64,000 nucleotides of DNA, taken from contig CM028132.1 in NCBI GenBank assembly GCA_016271365.2, positions 1,189,209,001 through 1,189,273,000 of the forward strand, in the 5' to 3' direction. This document shows, piece by piece, positions 53,293 through 64,000 of this stretch. Position 1 is the stretch's first letter. Every line of letters begins with the position of its first letter. The stretch is from Neoceratodus forsteri. Lineage: Eukaryota; Chordata; Ceratodontiformes; Ceratodontidae. Made by a program: the position numbers and the translations under genes. Below the pieces are notes generated by a model. That model was given only the letters and a program-made list of their open reading frames with translations, had not been told where the DNA came from and ran no database searches.

Positions 53293-53717
53293 AAACCCAG
53301 CTAAAGGCATCATGGGTGTACACATTTTTCGTTTGGGTTGTGACTGCACTACATGGATGACTCCTAGCAGAATGAAACACATGTTTGTAGCTTGTCTTTC
53401 TCAGTCTAAACTGAAACAAGTATAAAGCCTGTTTTCAGACAGCTGTTTTTATGGGGAGGTCTTGTCAGTTTGCTCCACACAAGGATTTGCAATGCATTGT
53501 ATGCTTTGCACTGAGTTTGAGGCTTTAGAGTGTATGCATGATGGTTACAACAGTTGCATTTTTCGTTAATCTTTTTTTGCAGGGGAGTGTGATAATGGTC
53601 TAATACTTAAAAACTAGTACTTCATTCCACTGTATTTCAAAAGCATTTGATTGTCAGTAATTACAGACCTGCAGACCCTCTCTCTTCCAATCAGGAGTCA
53701 TATATTGCCCTTTAAAT

Positions 53718-53850
53718 TAGAAACATAGAATTTGCCAGAAGATAAGGACTGCTTGGCCTACCTAATCTGCTCATTTTTCCTGCCTATAGTATCACCGCAG
53801 ATCCTACTTGATCACCGGCCTGTTCACCCACCTCCCCAACCCTTGACTGC
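53718..53850 (-). mobile_element. CR1 3' UTR fragment, diverged
   Basis: 'attagaaacatagaatttgc' followed by 'gataaggactgcttggccta' and 'cctaatctgctcattt' matches the 16520-type 3' UTR with several changes. No coding part is present. Confidence 0.8.
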
Positions 53851-54689
53851 AGACATTTACACAATAGCTGGCCTGTAATGACATCATCAGTGTTATTTTA
53901 CTCTTAATGACATAATCACCTTAACTTGCATTCTAAGTCCTCGAGTAGTTCCAGACTTAATTTTGGGGTCACTGCTTCGGCATACCCAGGTCTTCCCTGC
54001 CTGTGGGATGGATGGGAACAGGTTGGTATGCTCTATACCAGGACTTAAAAAGGGGCATCACAGTATAGAAAAGTCTGTAAGGTAGTTTAAGACTGTGGGT
54101 GACCAGTGAGAACTGGTATCTGGTTAGTGGCTGTGCTGGCCAGCAGCTTCTTGGCTGCAGTGGGGAGTCTCTGAGGGGTCCAGTGCCATTCCTGAGCCAC
54201 AGGACTTACAAGGGGCAGGGATACCCCAATAATCCAATGGTCTAGTTAGGCCAAGAAGGTGTCAGGTCTTGCAAAACCACCAAGGGCACCAATACTAATT
54301 CTAGTACCAGATAGAACATGGAATGGCAGTTGCTGTAGGTCAGAGCTGTCTGTGAGAATTGGGAAAATCAAGGTAAGTGTGTACTGAAACTTCAGTCGGA
54401 GCCTCTGTTGAACTCTGAATGAGTCAGGGAATGGACTGGTGCCTGCGGACAGCACTCTGTCAACCTGGCAGGGCTCCCTGTATCCACAGGGGCACTAATT
54501 ATGGAGGTGAATGCCTGGGATCTTAGTTACTGTGGACCACTGAAAGGCTGTACTCAATGCAGGGTGGTTGATTACTGCTGGACATTCTCAGTTCATTGTC
54601 CACCGTTATGGATGCTTGAGTCAGGACTTAGACTGGGTGTGAGAGTGTCCTGTGGGCTCAATAAGTAGTCACAATCACCTGGAATCCAT
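53851..54689. other. No recognised gene or repeat
   Basis: Mixed sequence upstream of the CR1 at 54690. A 69-codon minus frame (54246-54455) shows no motif. It may be an older element I cannot name. Confidence 0.4.
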
Positions 54690-55500
54690 AGGAGCACAGG
54701 ATCCAAGACAGCATGGGTTTACAACAGGAAGGTCCTGTCAAACTAATCTCATAGAATTCTTTGACTGGGTAACCAGAGTGGTAGACCAAGGGGGAGCAGT
54801 TGATGTTGCCTACCTTGACTACAGCAAAGCTTTCGATACTGTTCCACATAGAAGATTGATTAATAAGCTGGGTAGGCTCAGGGTGGATCAGAAGTTGGTC
54901 AACTGGGTGGCAAACTGGTTGATGGGCAGAAGACAAAGAGTGGTGGTAAACGGTTTACAGTCAGAAGAGATGCAAGTCACAAGTGGGGTACTGCAGGGAT
55001 CAGTCCTGGGGCCAGTCCTCTTCAATATCTTCATCAGTGACATTGCAGATGGACTGGATGGTAAGGTTTGTCTGTTTGCAGATGACACCAAGACCTGCAA
55101 CAGAGTAGATGATCCAGATGGGGTGGGCAGAATGAGAAGAGATCTGGATAAACTGGCAAAATGGTCAGAAGAGTGGCAACTGGGGTTTAACGCAAAGAAG
55201 TGCAAGATCATGCACATAGGGAAGAGAAACTCTGAAGCCACCTATAGGCTGGGAGGGGAGTTGCTGGCAGTCACAAGGGAAGAAAGAGACTTGGGCATCA
55301 TCATCACAGATGACCTAAAATCATCCAAGCAAACCACTAAAACAGTAGGTAAGGCTAGGGGGATGTTGGGGTGTATTAGTAGGGGTATCACGAGTCGTAA
55401 GAGGGAGGTAATAATCCCTCTGTACAAGACACTGGATAGGTCCTATCTGGAGTACTGCATGCAGTACTGGAGGCCACGCCTTTACAAGGACATTAACTAA
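54690..55500 (+). pseudogene. CR1 reverse transcriptase, uninterrupted ~270 codons
   Basis: Blocks in order: RQHGFTTGRSCQTNLIEFFD, VDVAYLDYSKAFDTVPHRRL (motif A), 'VTSGVLQGSVLGPVLFNIFIS', VCLFADDTKTCNRV (FADD at 55075-55086), 'WQLGFNAKKCKIMHIGKRN', 'EERDLGIIITDDLKSSKQTTKTVGKARGMLGCISRGITSRKREVIIPLYKTL', 'YLEYCMQYWRPRLYKDIN', then a stop. Both catalytic Asp blocks are intact. The open frame extends upstream to 54652, but that part is flanking DNA. The premature stop and missing 5' end make it a pseudogene. Confidence 0.9.
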
Positions 55501-56010
55501 ATTGAGGCAGCCAGAGAAGGGCAACCAAAATGTTGTAGGGACTGCATCAGAAAACATATGAGGACAGATTAATGGAGCTCAATATGTATACCCTAGAGCA
55601 AAGGAGGAGAGAGAGAGAGGTGATATGATCGAAACATTCAAACACCTTAAGGGCATTAACAAGGTGAAAGAGTCTAACGTTTCAATATAAGAAAAATAGC
55701 AGGACAAGAGGACACAGCATGAGATTAGAGGGAGGCCGATTAGGGGTAATGTGAGGAAGTTCCTTTACACAGAAAGGGTGGTGGATGCATGGCATGGCCT
55801 ACCTCTGGAAGTGGTGGATATGAATACAGTGCAGGGCTTCAAACAGGCATAGGATAGGCATAAGGAAGCAATACAGATGAGTATGAATAGATAGGCCACT
55901 GACAGCAAAGGACAATGGCACATTTATAAGGTAGAGAAAGAAATGGGCAGACTGGATGGGCCTTGCTGTCCTTATCTGCCGTCAACTTCTATGTTTCTAT
56001 GTTTCTAAAA
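54690..56010 (+). mobile_element. CR1 LINE, 5'-truncated, with long intact RT frame
   Basis: It begins at the 'GAQDPRQHGF' block and carries RT, the C-terminal domain and 3' UTR, ending 'tctatgtttctatgtttcta' at about 56008. The RT frame is open to a stop at 55498. Downstream C-terminal blocks are frameshifted. It lies between LTR-like copies 3 and 4. Confidence 0.92.
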
Positions 56011-56429
56011 TGCAGTCAAACAGATGGGATTTTTGGGAATGTTATTGACTGTCCTTTGGCTGTGTGTCCTTCTCCAGAGTGCTTCTCCAATCTCAGGTCT
56101 GTCTTTATGTGTTGCTGCTGCCTCTACTAAATAAAATCGCAGATTATGGCAGTTTGTGTAACCCAAACTGTGAGCAGGGTATTTTTGTTATCATTCGGCA
56201 GCAGTGGCCAGATGACTGGTTGTGAATGATGATTGAACTGTACCTCACATGCAGTAGGGAAGTGAGTTAATACACAGTGAAAAGTGAAGTGTTAGCACGC
56301 GAAAGTCCTCCGACTCCTAGGTCCTTCGATCATAGTTCTATCAAGGTGGCAGCAAAACAGCCTGGTCCTGGGTTACATTTTATAAAATGACAAACAGTAA
56401 CCCTTTTCATATGACTTTAAATTTATAAA
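56011..56429. other. No recognised gene or repeat
   Basis: Short unique-looking interval between the CR1 and LTR-like copy 4. Confidence 0.5.
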
Positions 56430-58266
56430 TGTAACTCTATGCAAATGGGGGTTCCCGAAAGTCTTCCTTGGGTGTGCCTAAATGTCCGCTGCCAGGCTGC
56501 TGTCCTGTGTCTTAACTGTTTAAAAGCTATTGCATGTGAGTGCCTTTATAGCCTCTGTGTCCTGTCTCTTTAAGAGCTGCTTATATCACAGTGTATAATT
56601 AATCTGGGTAGGGACTGAGTGTTTCTGTGCTCAAGTCCCGCCTGGGCTGCCAGATAATTGCTTCGTTCTGCCATCGCTAATTGTGCAGAGGGAGCTCTTT
56701 TGGAAACTGTGATTGTTTGCTGTTTAAATGCTATATTAATAATGATATCGTGTTTGTCTAACCTGCCTTCTTTGCAGCATGGATCTTTTCTGTTAAAACC
56801 ACCATCTTGGTTCTGACTGCCATTGTGGACCAGTCAGTACCTTGGGGCCCTAAATGGAGCCTGATTTCAGGGTCTTGTGGGAGTGAATTTCTGTAGGAAT
56901 TGTAGTTTTTCCACTTTGGTGCCTAAATGGAGCTGGAAGCCTTTGCTGTGACAAATGGATGAATCAACGAATCAAACCTTTGGATCAGAGGAAAGTCCCG
57001 AGCTGACTGCAGCGAGAGTCAGTCTTAGATTGAGTTGAGAGAGTGAACAGCTCGAGATATTCAAGCAGCTGCTCCCTGCATAGTCCGCGGGAAACTGATG
57101 GAAAGGCTGTGTTTGGCCTGTCTGCCTCATCATCCCTCGTGAGGGATCTTTCAGTTAATTGTAAACCGGACTGTCGTCCGAACTGTGGTACTGCTTTTCT
57201 TTACTATAAGTGTGCTGGATGCTGTTAGTGGGCCGCGATTTGGTTCCCCACTGCCTGATTTTGTCACGCTTGCTGGAAGCTGTAACCAGCACTACCGGAC
57301 TGCTATCCGAATTGCTCACCTGGTCTGGGCCCTGCCACCTTGGCCCAGCCAGCTGCTTGCACCCCAGAGAAGGTCATTGATGAAAGCCCTGCCTGGGGAT
57401 CAGCCCCCTGCTCAACATCACAAACAGGAACGACACCACGGTGAATCATGTGGGCCCTGCTTCTCCTGGCAAACCAGCAAGTCATCCTGCAGTCTCCATT
57501 TCGTCCATCCTGTGTCCCGTACTGGGTAGTGTGCGTAAATACCAGGATAGCTCCCTGCAACAACAGCTCAAGCAAAGTGTGTCATCTGATTTAATTGTTT
57601 TGTCTAATTATCATGAACTGAGCCTCCTGGCTCCAGATTACAAATTGTGGTTTATTGTGTATGACTTGTCTTTCCATCATAGGGCCCCGACCAGCTGCAA
57701 CTCTGGCCTACCCTGGGCAACGTGTCAGGCTAGCTTACCTCACCACTGGGTACCCAGAATGTATGTGACTGTGTTAAGGGATTCTAAAGTGCATGCATTG
57801 TAGCCTGATTGAATCAGTATCTAAACCAAGCAACCTGATTACACCCCTTCCTTGTTCATTTCCCCTGAATAAATCAGACCTGAATCTTTCTGCACTTAAC
57901 CTGCCTGTGGTGCACTTCTGTACAACTAGCACTGTGGTACTATTGTTTGCTGTGTTTAATCTTGCTTTACGGGGGTCTCCAGGGCTGAACAGGTGGAATT
58001 GGCCTGGTGGTAAGTGCAATCAGAGTGGGGATATATCTACTGGTTGGGGGCTATTGTACCTGTGTATTCTGTTCATTGTTTAGGCCACTAGAGGGAAAAG
58101 AGCGGGGTCACAGTGTCCCAGAGGGCTGTACCCAGGTCAGCTACGCTACCACTAACCCTGTCCTCCGGGTGGAGGCACCCGTTTTCAGTACCCAGGCCCC
58201 TTAACCTGCACCTAGTCACGCAGGCAGGGGTAGTAGCCCTTGGGATAGCTCCACCTAGGGGTTACA
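56430..58266 (+). mobile_element. LTR-like element copy 4 (1,837 bp), perfect 4-bp duplication
   Basis: It starts TGTAACTCTATGCAAATGGG and ends CTCCACCTAGGGGTTACA. TAAA lies at 56426-56429 and 58267-58270. It aligns with copy 1 along most of its length ('cctaaatgtccgctgccagg', 'gtcctgtctctttaagagct', AATAAA at 57868, donor GTAAGTGC at 58010). The acceptor before the mini-exon is mutated. Three consecutive frames replace the single 249-codon frame of copy 1. Confidence 0.8.
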
Positions 58267-59119
58267 TAAAAATATACACATTGCTACAAAATCAATCTGT
58301 ACCATATCGATCTGAAGCATATTAGCAATAATATAATAGTGGTCCCACTGTAAAAAGCAGTAACCCAGTTCCCTTGTAGAGATAAAGTTGGCTATAATCC
58401 TCTGACTTTATCCTCTTGGAAATTAAATTATTGCCTTGCATGTATAGTACAGTGCAGCCACTATCCTTTTATCATTTATAAAATGGATACAAAAAATGCT
58501 GGCTGCTGATTGGTTGACACAGGCTGGCACCTACACTTTACCTCAGCTTACCTCTCAAGGGAAAATAGGTACCAGTGTCAGCCTGCCTGCCAGTCCAATA
58601 ACCACACATTGGCAGATGCCCTTGTGCATTTTTCTTTCACATGTGTGAGTTTTGGGACTCTTTCTTCCTTTAAAAATTAACATTATGCTTAAATAAAGCA
58701 TTGAGTTAACTGTTTTTTTTGGTAGTCTCTGTACATTTTCCTACCACCAAACCAATTCTGTAAGTGTAATAAGGCACTCCAAAACATGAGAAACTGAAAT
58801 ACCAATACTGGACCGTAAGGGCCTCCGCTGCAGCACAGGCCTCACCACGCCCCTTGGACTGCGTTAATCTCAGCCTAAGTCACACCCTGGACTGTCTTAC
58901 TGCTTAATAGTTGTACTACATGTCCGTACAGATTTTATATTACTGTGTTACTCTGTTTTGTAGACATGTTGCCCCCAGTCAGAAGCCAAAGTTGTATACA
59001 GTTTGTCCAATAACAAACTGACAATGTTAATTTTATTCTCAAAGAAGTGACTTGAGTGACATCACCACTGGCAATTTGCTTATAATAACAGAAAAGAAAA
59101 TAATTTTGTTTTGGTTTTG
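58267..59119. other. No recognised gene or repeat
   Basis: AT-rich non-coding interval between the fourth and fifth LTR-like copies. Confidence 0.5.
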
Positions 59120-60822
59120 TGTAACCGCCAGGGCGCTATCCCAAGGGCTACTACCCCTGCCTGCTCTGACTTTAACAGGTTGAGGGGCCTAGATCCGATG
59201 GCGGGTGCCTCCACCCAGAGGTCGGGGTTAAGACAGTCGAGTATGACTTGGTCACAGCCCTCTGGGTTGCTGCAACCCCCCCCTTTCTTCCCACTAGTGG
59301 CCCCACAAATCAATCACTGTACCTTACTTTATACACTTACCCCCGGCTTGAACCAATCAGCTTGCTCTGGGGACCCCCTGAAAAGTAAGTTGCTGTTACA
59401 CGATAATCACTGTACAGTAATTCACCATAAACACACAAACTAGCCAGTATACCTTTGCAAAATGATCAATCTGATTTATTGAGGGGGAAATAACAAGGAC
59501 TGGGGGTGATCAGGGTAATTAGCTTACCACTCTAATAGAGATGTATCTATCTATGGCATTGTGCACAGGTCTAACCTATAAGTCGCTGTCTCTGGGTACC
59601 CAGGCCCTAAAGGCTAGTCCCTTAATGCAGCTGGTTGGGGCCCTGACACAGAAACACGCAAGAGGGTTCTACGGAGACTAATTAGAGCCAGAAGGCTCAG
59701 TTAGTATAGCCAGCAAAGCAACCAAGAAACCGTGCCCTCGCTAGGAACAGTTGACAGGGAGCTGCCCTGATTTACTACTCACGACTCCAGGAGGAAGAGC
59801 ACTCTCACACCACTCGTAGGACCGAGCCTGGGCTTCAACACTTCTCCACACATTTATAGGAAAAGCAGAAGGGTACCATACCAGGCAGCTGCTGTATTTC
59901 CTGAATGCGAGCATTTCCATACATCGGGCCAAACTGACACAGCTTCACGGATCTTGACAGACCGAGCGCGATTCAAGCAGATTCTCCGGTCTTCTACAGG
60001 GTGAGCCTGGTAGGTAGCCATGCCCTTGCACAGCCTCCTCTGACCGCTGACCAGCGGATTTAGTCCGAACTGCTGCTGGCGATTCAAAAACGCCTTCCTC
60101 TGGCTGCACACGTGCTTCCTGCACGAAAACTCAATGGCACAGAAGCCCAGAGCTCCTTCCTCGCTCTCAGCCACTATGATTCTGCTCTCCGGCAGTTCAG
60201 GCAGGGAAAACCTCATTCGGGCGCCACCCGATCCCATTGGAGGGCTGAAGATGCCAATCACTTAATACAGCCTTTGTTGGTGCAAAAAAGGCGCCATGGT
60301 CCAGAACTCAACTTCCCAGAATCACTAGCTGTATCCCCATTGGTCAGCCGGCGTCAGTTAGAGTCTGGATTCTGGTTGGTCACTATTCACACCATTTTAG
60401 ATGCCCCCCCGGCAGCTATTGAACCCCTTTAGAACAGTTCTGGTCCGAGATGGAGGGGCACAGCACAAAATCCCAGCTGCAGTAGAGGCAGGTTATACAA
60501 ACTATAATTTTACTCAAACTCCACGTTTCCAGGGGAACAACTACATCTTTCAGATGGGCTCCCTCTGTGCTCCCAGTGACTGCAGAAGCAGAGCGATCAG
60601 ACAGCAACCCATGGCGGGACTTGAACAAAACCCCAGTCCTCCCCATTCAAGCCACTCAAACCTGCAAGCAGGCAGCTCTTAAGGAGACAGTACAGGAGGC
60701 TTTAAAGGCACTCACAACACTGCGATTTAGCTGCCTCAAGCTTCTAACACCAGTTAGGCATAGAGCCTTTTAGGCAGGCTCCGGGAAAGCTTTCTGGAAC
60801 CCCCATTTGTAGGGGGGTTACA
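59120..60822 (-). mobile_element. LTR-like element copy 5 (1,703 bp), minus strand
   Basis: On the + strand it begins TGTAACCGCCAGGGCGCTAT and ends ATTTGTAGGGGGGTTACA, so its own 5' end is at 60822. The reversed AATAAA is at 59475-59480, and the module 59341-59377 lies between acceptor 'ttacttttcag' and donor GTAAGTG (both on the minus strand). Flanks TTTG and CCTG agree in only 2 of 4 bases. It aligns best with copy 3, including the 5' 'ctgtctccttaagagctgcc' block. Confidence 0.75.
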
Positions 60823-62334
60823 CCTGTAGCATCTTGATGTCTCCCAAAGTGCTTTACAGTCAAGGATAGGGAGGAGAGAGAATGTTGGTGCCATTTGGTG
60901 TATAGGGAGATTCAGCACAGAGGTAGATTATGGAGAGATTTCAGAGAGTTAAAAGGAAGACAGCACACAATGCTGGTATTTCACTGACTTGTATCGCCTC
61001 GATTAGGGTTCTATAAATAAACTATCTTTAACCTTTTACAGCTCTTCTTTAGTCATTTCTTACATCCTGCATAAACTTCCGATTTATACAGACGCCGGCA
61101 GCCATCTCGTGCACAGAAGCCAGCTTCGTGTACACACAGTACACAGATTTCTGCTGCTGACTTCTGCCATTAGGCCACACAGGAAAGAGTTAAAGTGGGC
61201 CTGGTTTAAGTATGGTCCTGGGATGCAATACCTACTGACCACCACACTAGATCACTCCACCCATGAACCAACACACTACAGTGGCAGTTCCCATAAAGTA
61301 TGCACTTATGCTGTAACTCAATTAGTACTCAGACAAGTGATTTCAAACAAATGAACAAATGTCCTAAATGGGACAAATGGTGGCTAGCAGCAGTGAGGTT
61401 ATGCAGTTAATATTCTGAGGCTGGTCTTCTGTGCTGTCCCAGGCCAAGACTACTTTGAATCCAGCCACACTTCAGTGCCTTCCTATGCACAGCCAAACAG
61501 TATTTCCCCAGGCTGTGCATAAATGCCCACTGCCCTTCCCTGCTCAGCCCTCCAACTGTGCTCACCCCCCACGATGTGCAGTACACTAGCTTTACTCTCA
61601 GCCCTCCTGTACTGGGACACTATTCTTTCCTCAGCACTACCATTTTTATTATCCTTAGGTCTACTTAGGGAGCTCTCTGTGGTTCACTAGGTACCCAGAT
61701 GTGAAAATGGTGTAGGCCTGATGACATTGCAAGTCACTGGCTGGCAGTGGTCCACGTATATAAAAGGTTAGCATGCCCCATTGGTTGATGTATGTCACTT
61801 GACAGTTGATTATATTCTAACAACCACACACCTCACCTGAACTTCATCTCCTGTCTACCTGGCTAGCCCCATTCTGGACCTGTCCTCCCAGCTCCATCAC
61901 CCGGCTTCTCTGGGACTTACTGATTTGTCCAGTCATACTCTGCCAGAGGATCAGGGAGCCCAGTCATTGTGTGGGACTGCAGGGGACTGGGTCTGCATCC
62001 TGCTGGTCGGGGGACTTTCCTCAGTTTTCTTCCTGGCCTATGGCACATGCAGTGATGTGTTGTGTGAGCTCCGCCCATGGAGATGCCCTGGTGTCAAGCG
62101 GGTGGATACCTTTCCTGGTGCAGGGCACCCAGATCTACATTGATTCCTATATTTTACAGAGAAATGGAGCAATTTACAGAAAAATTGCTCCCATAGACAA
62201 ACTTTGGTTATATGGGAAAAAGATCAATTTGACTTCCATGGGAAATTATATAATCCACTAGAAAACCCAGTAAAATTGCAGTGGTGTTACAGGGAACATG
62301 CCATATCAATCTGGGAGCACTGCTGGCATCTCAT
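60823..62334. other. No recognised gene or repeat
   Basis: 60830-60990 has 'caaagtgctttacag', reminiscent of SINE/L2 tails in reverse, but nothing firm. The remainder is mixed non-coding sequence. A TATA-like 'cgtatataaaagg' occurs near 61757 without a gene behind it. Confidence 0.4.
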
Positions 62335-62512
62335 TGTGCCGCCACCTAGAACCTCCAGGTGGTAGCTGCCAAGCGTGACGTATGGACCCACTCCCTCCAA
62401 GCGAGGAGTCGGCCTTTGAGTGAACTGTGAGCATTTCTAAATCCGGGTTGCTGGCATGGCAGGAGATGAGGCGCCTAGCGCCTCAACCCTCCACAAAACT
62501 TTGTTAGCTAAG
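62335..62512 (-). mobile_element. Long tRNA-derived SINE, copy 4 (head fragment)
   Basis: The minus strand from 62512 reads 'gtggagggttgaggcgctag', 'ctcatctcctgccatgccag' and 'caacccggatttag', matching the heads of copies 1-3. The B box is decayed. A short diverged body follows to about 62335. Old and truncated. Confidence 0.6.
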
Positions 62513-64000
62513 TACATATTTTTTTAACACATAAAAGCACATTTTTTAAAGAGATAACACACTTCAGGGGTGTGTGGTTATAAGAGATTAATTAATGCAC
62601 TTTCTTTGGTGGTTATGCACTTGACTATGTCTCGTGCCTAACAACCACTCAAGGCATGCAATATTCCTTTGTAACCACAGATCCTGGCATGTGTTATCCC
62701 TTATATAAAATAGACTTTTATTTGTTACAAAAAAGATATGCAGTTTAGGTGGGTGTGCTGTTGTCTGAAAATAATCACCGTTAGGGCACTGTGTTTTGAC
62801 CAGTAAGGTTGTAGGGATGTCATGGCCTTGTTTATAATCTCACTTAACTTCCTTGCAGGTACCTACTAGTTGGTGCAGCCTTTCATGGTTTATAAAGTGC
62901 TTTGGGATGGTGTGGACGCTTATAGGCACAGTATATCATATCCATTTTTCTTATGGCGCTTTTGTGAATATTGAGAGGAGTGATTGCATTCCCTACTTAC
63001 TGTGATATGTGTCCACTAAAATGGGCAGGATCAGCCTAGGAATGAAGATGCCAAGGAGTTAGTTTTGTTTCTTTGTTCTCCTTGTACTACAGGCTAAACC
63101 ACTCCCTTACTGTGCAGTGTCTTAAGTGGATCAGCCAGGATACTGCAATGGGAGGCCCTGTCCTCTAACCATTTCCCTGCAATTCATCTTGGCTGGTCGG
63201 CCACTGGCAGGGCTTCCATCCTTTACACTACTATGGTCTAACTCTCTAATGACAGAACCGTAATTAGTTTGGGGCTTTGAATAAGCTTGAAGGGAAGCAA
63301 TGAAAGGACCCTGGACATTTTATTGTGATTTTGATCCCCTAACCTTGTCAGTGGTTTTTTATGTTCTTGAGACTGGGAAAACCTACTGAAGGCAACAGAA
63401 GAGGGAGTGACTCTTCCCTACCATAGTCAAAGATAACTTCAGCAGTAAATTAAATTAAGCAGCTAGCATCATGTAGTTCAGACTAAAGTTCTATGAGTCT
63501 CTTACTTGATAAATTTCTCCCTTCATCCTTCGGACAAATAGATTCATTCTTACGCAGGCATTGTAATGCTACCTTTGCAGATTTTGCTGTAAATTAAAAT
63601 GAGACTGAAACAGCTTTGCAGTAGCCAGATCTGTATTCTTTTTTTTCTGAAGTACTTTTGACTGAATCTTGTTCTTCTACTGGAGGAGTACTTTCTGTTT
63701 TTTGTTTTTTTAACTGGTCTTTGACACATTGGCAGTAGAGCTATGCTCAGTCACAACATAAGCTTTTGTACAGCTTTATTTACTTTCTTAACATGTCTCT
63801 AGATTCTGTCCACCACATAGCTTTCTAATGAGAGCACTGGCAGGAAAGAAATGGACGTTTTGTGATGTTCGTGTCTCTACTGTTGAATGCAGTGGTCAAT
63901 CTGACTCATTTTTATAATCGGACCACTTTGTTTTTTTCTGCTTCTGTAAGGTGAGCCACAAAATGGGAGGGGAAGGGTCTGAACAATCTGCTTGAAAATT
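62513..64000. other. No recognised gene; one possible old SINE/L2 tail
   Basis: Near 62890-62940, 'ggtttataaagtgctttggg' followed by 'gcttataggcacagtatatc' resembles a MIR/L2 3' end. The remainder is AT-rich and has no open frame with a recognisable motif. Confidence 0.4.

Noticed and set aside
52986..53425. ORFs rich in Val-Cys, Ser-Leu or Thr-His repeats
   Set aside because: They are translations of the TG/CT/CA microsatellite.
45197..60822. The five repeats considered as DNA transposons with TGTAACCCC inverted ends
   Set aside because: Not fully excluded. The inverted match is only about 9 bp, and the internal AATAAA, TG...CA ends and 4-bp duplications fit LTRs better; no transposase-type long inverted ends are present.
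61740..61800. TATA-like 'tatataaaagg' as a promoter
   Set aside because: No downstream open frame, splice-site series or conserved element supports a transcription unit.

Overview
This is a 64-kb stretch of vertebrate nuclear DNA made almost entirely of transposable elements and simple repeats. I found no exon of a host gene, no genuine tRNA or rRNA gene, no CRISPR array and no bacterial gene organisation. The mix is CR1-clade and L2-clade LINEs, CORE/MIR-type SINEs, a long tRNA-derived SINE, many hAT-like MITEs, foldback elements and LTR-like elements. This suits a large-genome tetrapod or lobe-finned fish. I favour an amphibian, because the CR1 copies end in tandem 'catagaaa' units and hammerhead-like Penelope motifs appear to be present, but the sequence cannot prove it.

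Layout. 1-600: minus-strand L2 reverse-transcriptase relic. 2078-4828: foldback element whose arms are inverted arrays of ~60-bp units, carrying a nested hAT MITE with a perfect 8-bp duplication. 4945-8800: minus-strand L2 hit by two MITEs, a long SINE and a Penelope-like insert. 9892-16278: probable DNA-transposon shell holding a CR1 (9937-12695) and an L2 (12797-15012). 16520-23866: three CR1 copies. The last is nearly full length, with an SGNH-esterase-like ORF1, an AP endonuclease and a reverse transcriptase. 23870-31300: L1-type ORF1 relic, microsatellite, MITEs, long SINE, second foldback-like array, minisatellite and an unclassified RT relic. 31310-45196: L2 pieces, CR1 tails (one with a 5' inversion), a SINE with a clean 14-bp duplication, large palindromes and CORE-SINEs.

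45197-60822: five copies of a 1.7-2.0 kb LTR-like element. Three have perfect 4-bp target duplications and one has 3 of 4 bases. All five carry AATAAA about 360-400 bp before the 3' end, and nearly all carry a mini-exon-like acceptor/donor module. CR1 copies lie between them. 60823-64000: mostly unrecognised, with one old fragment of the long SINE.

The elements act as independent parasites. Nesting gives relative ages: L2 copies are old and heavily interrupted, MITEs and SINEs landed in them later, and two CR1 copies (20126-23866 and 54690-56010) still have long open frames. The most noteworthy items are the LTR-like cluster, the foldback family with inverted tandem arms, the long SINE family, the hammerhead-like motifs and the CR1 with a 5' inversion.
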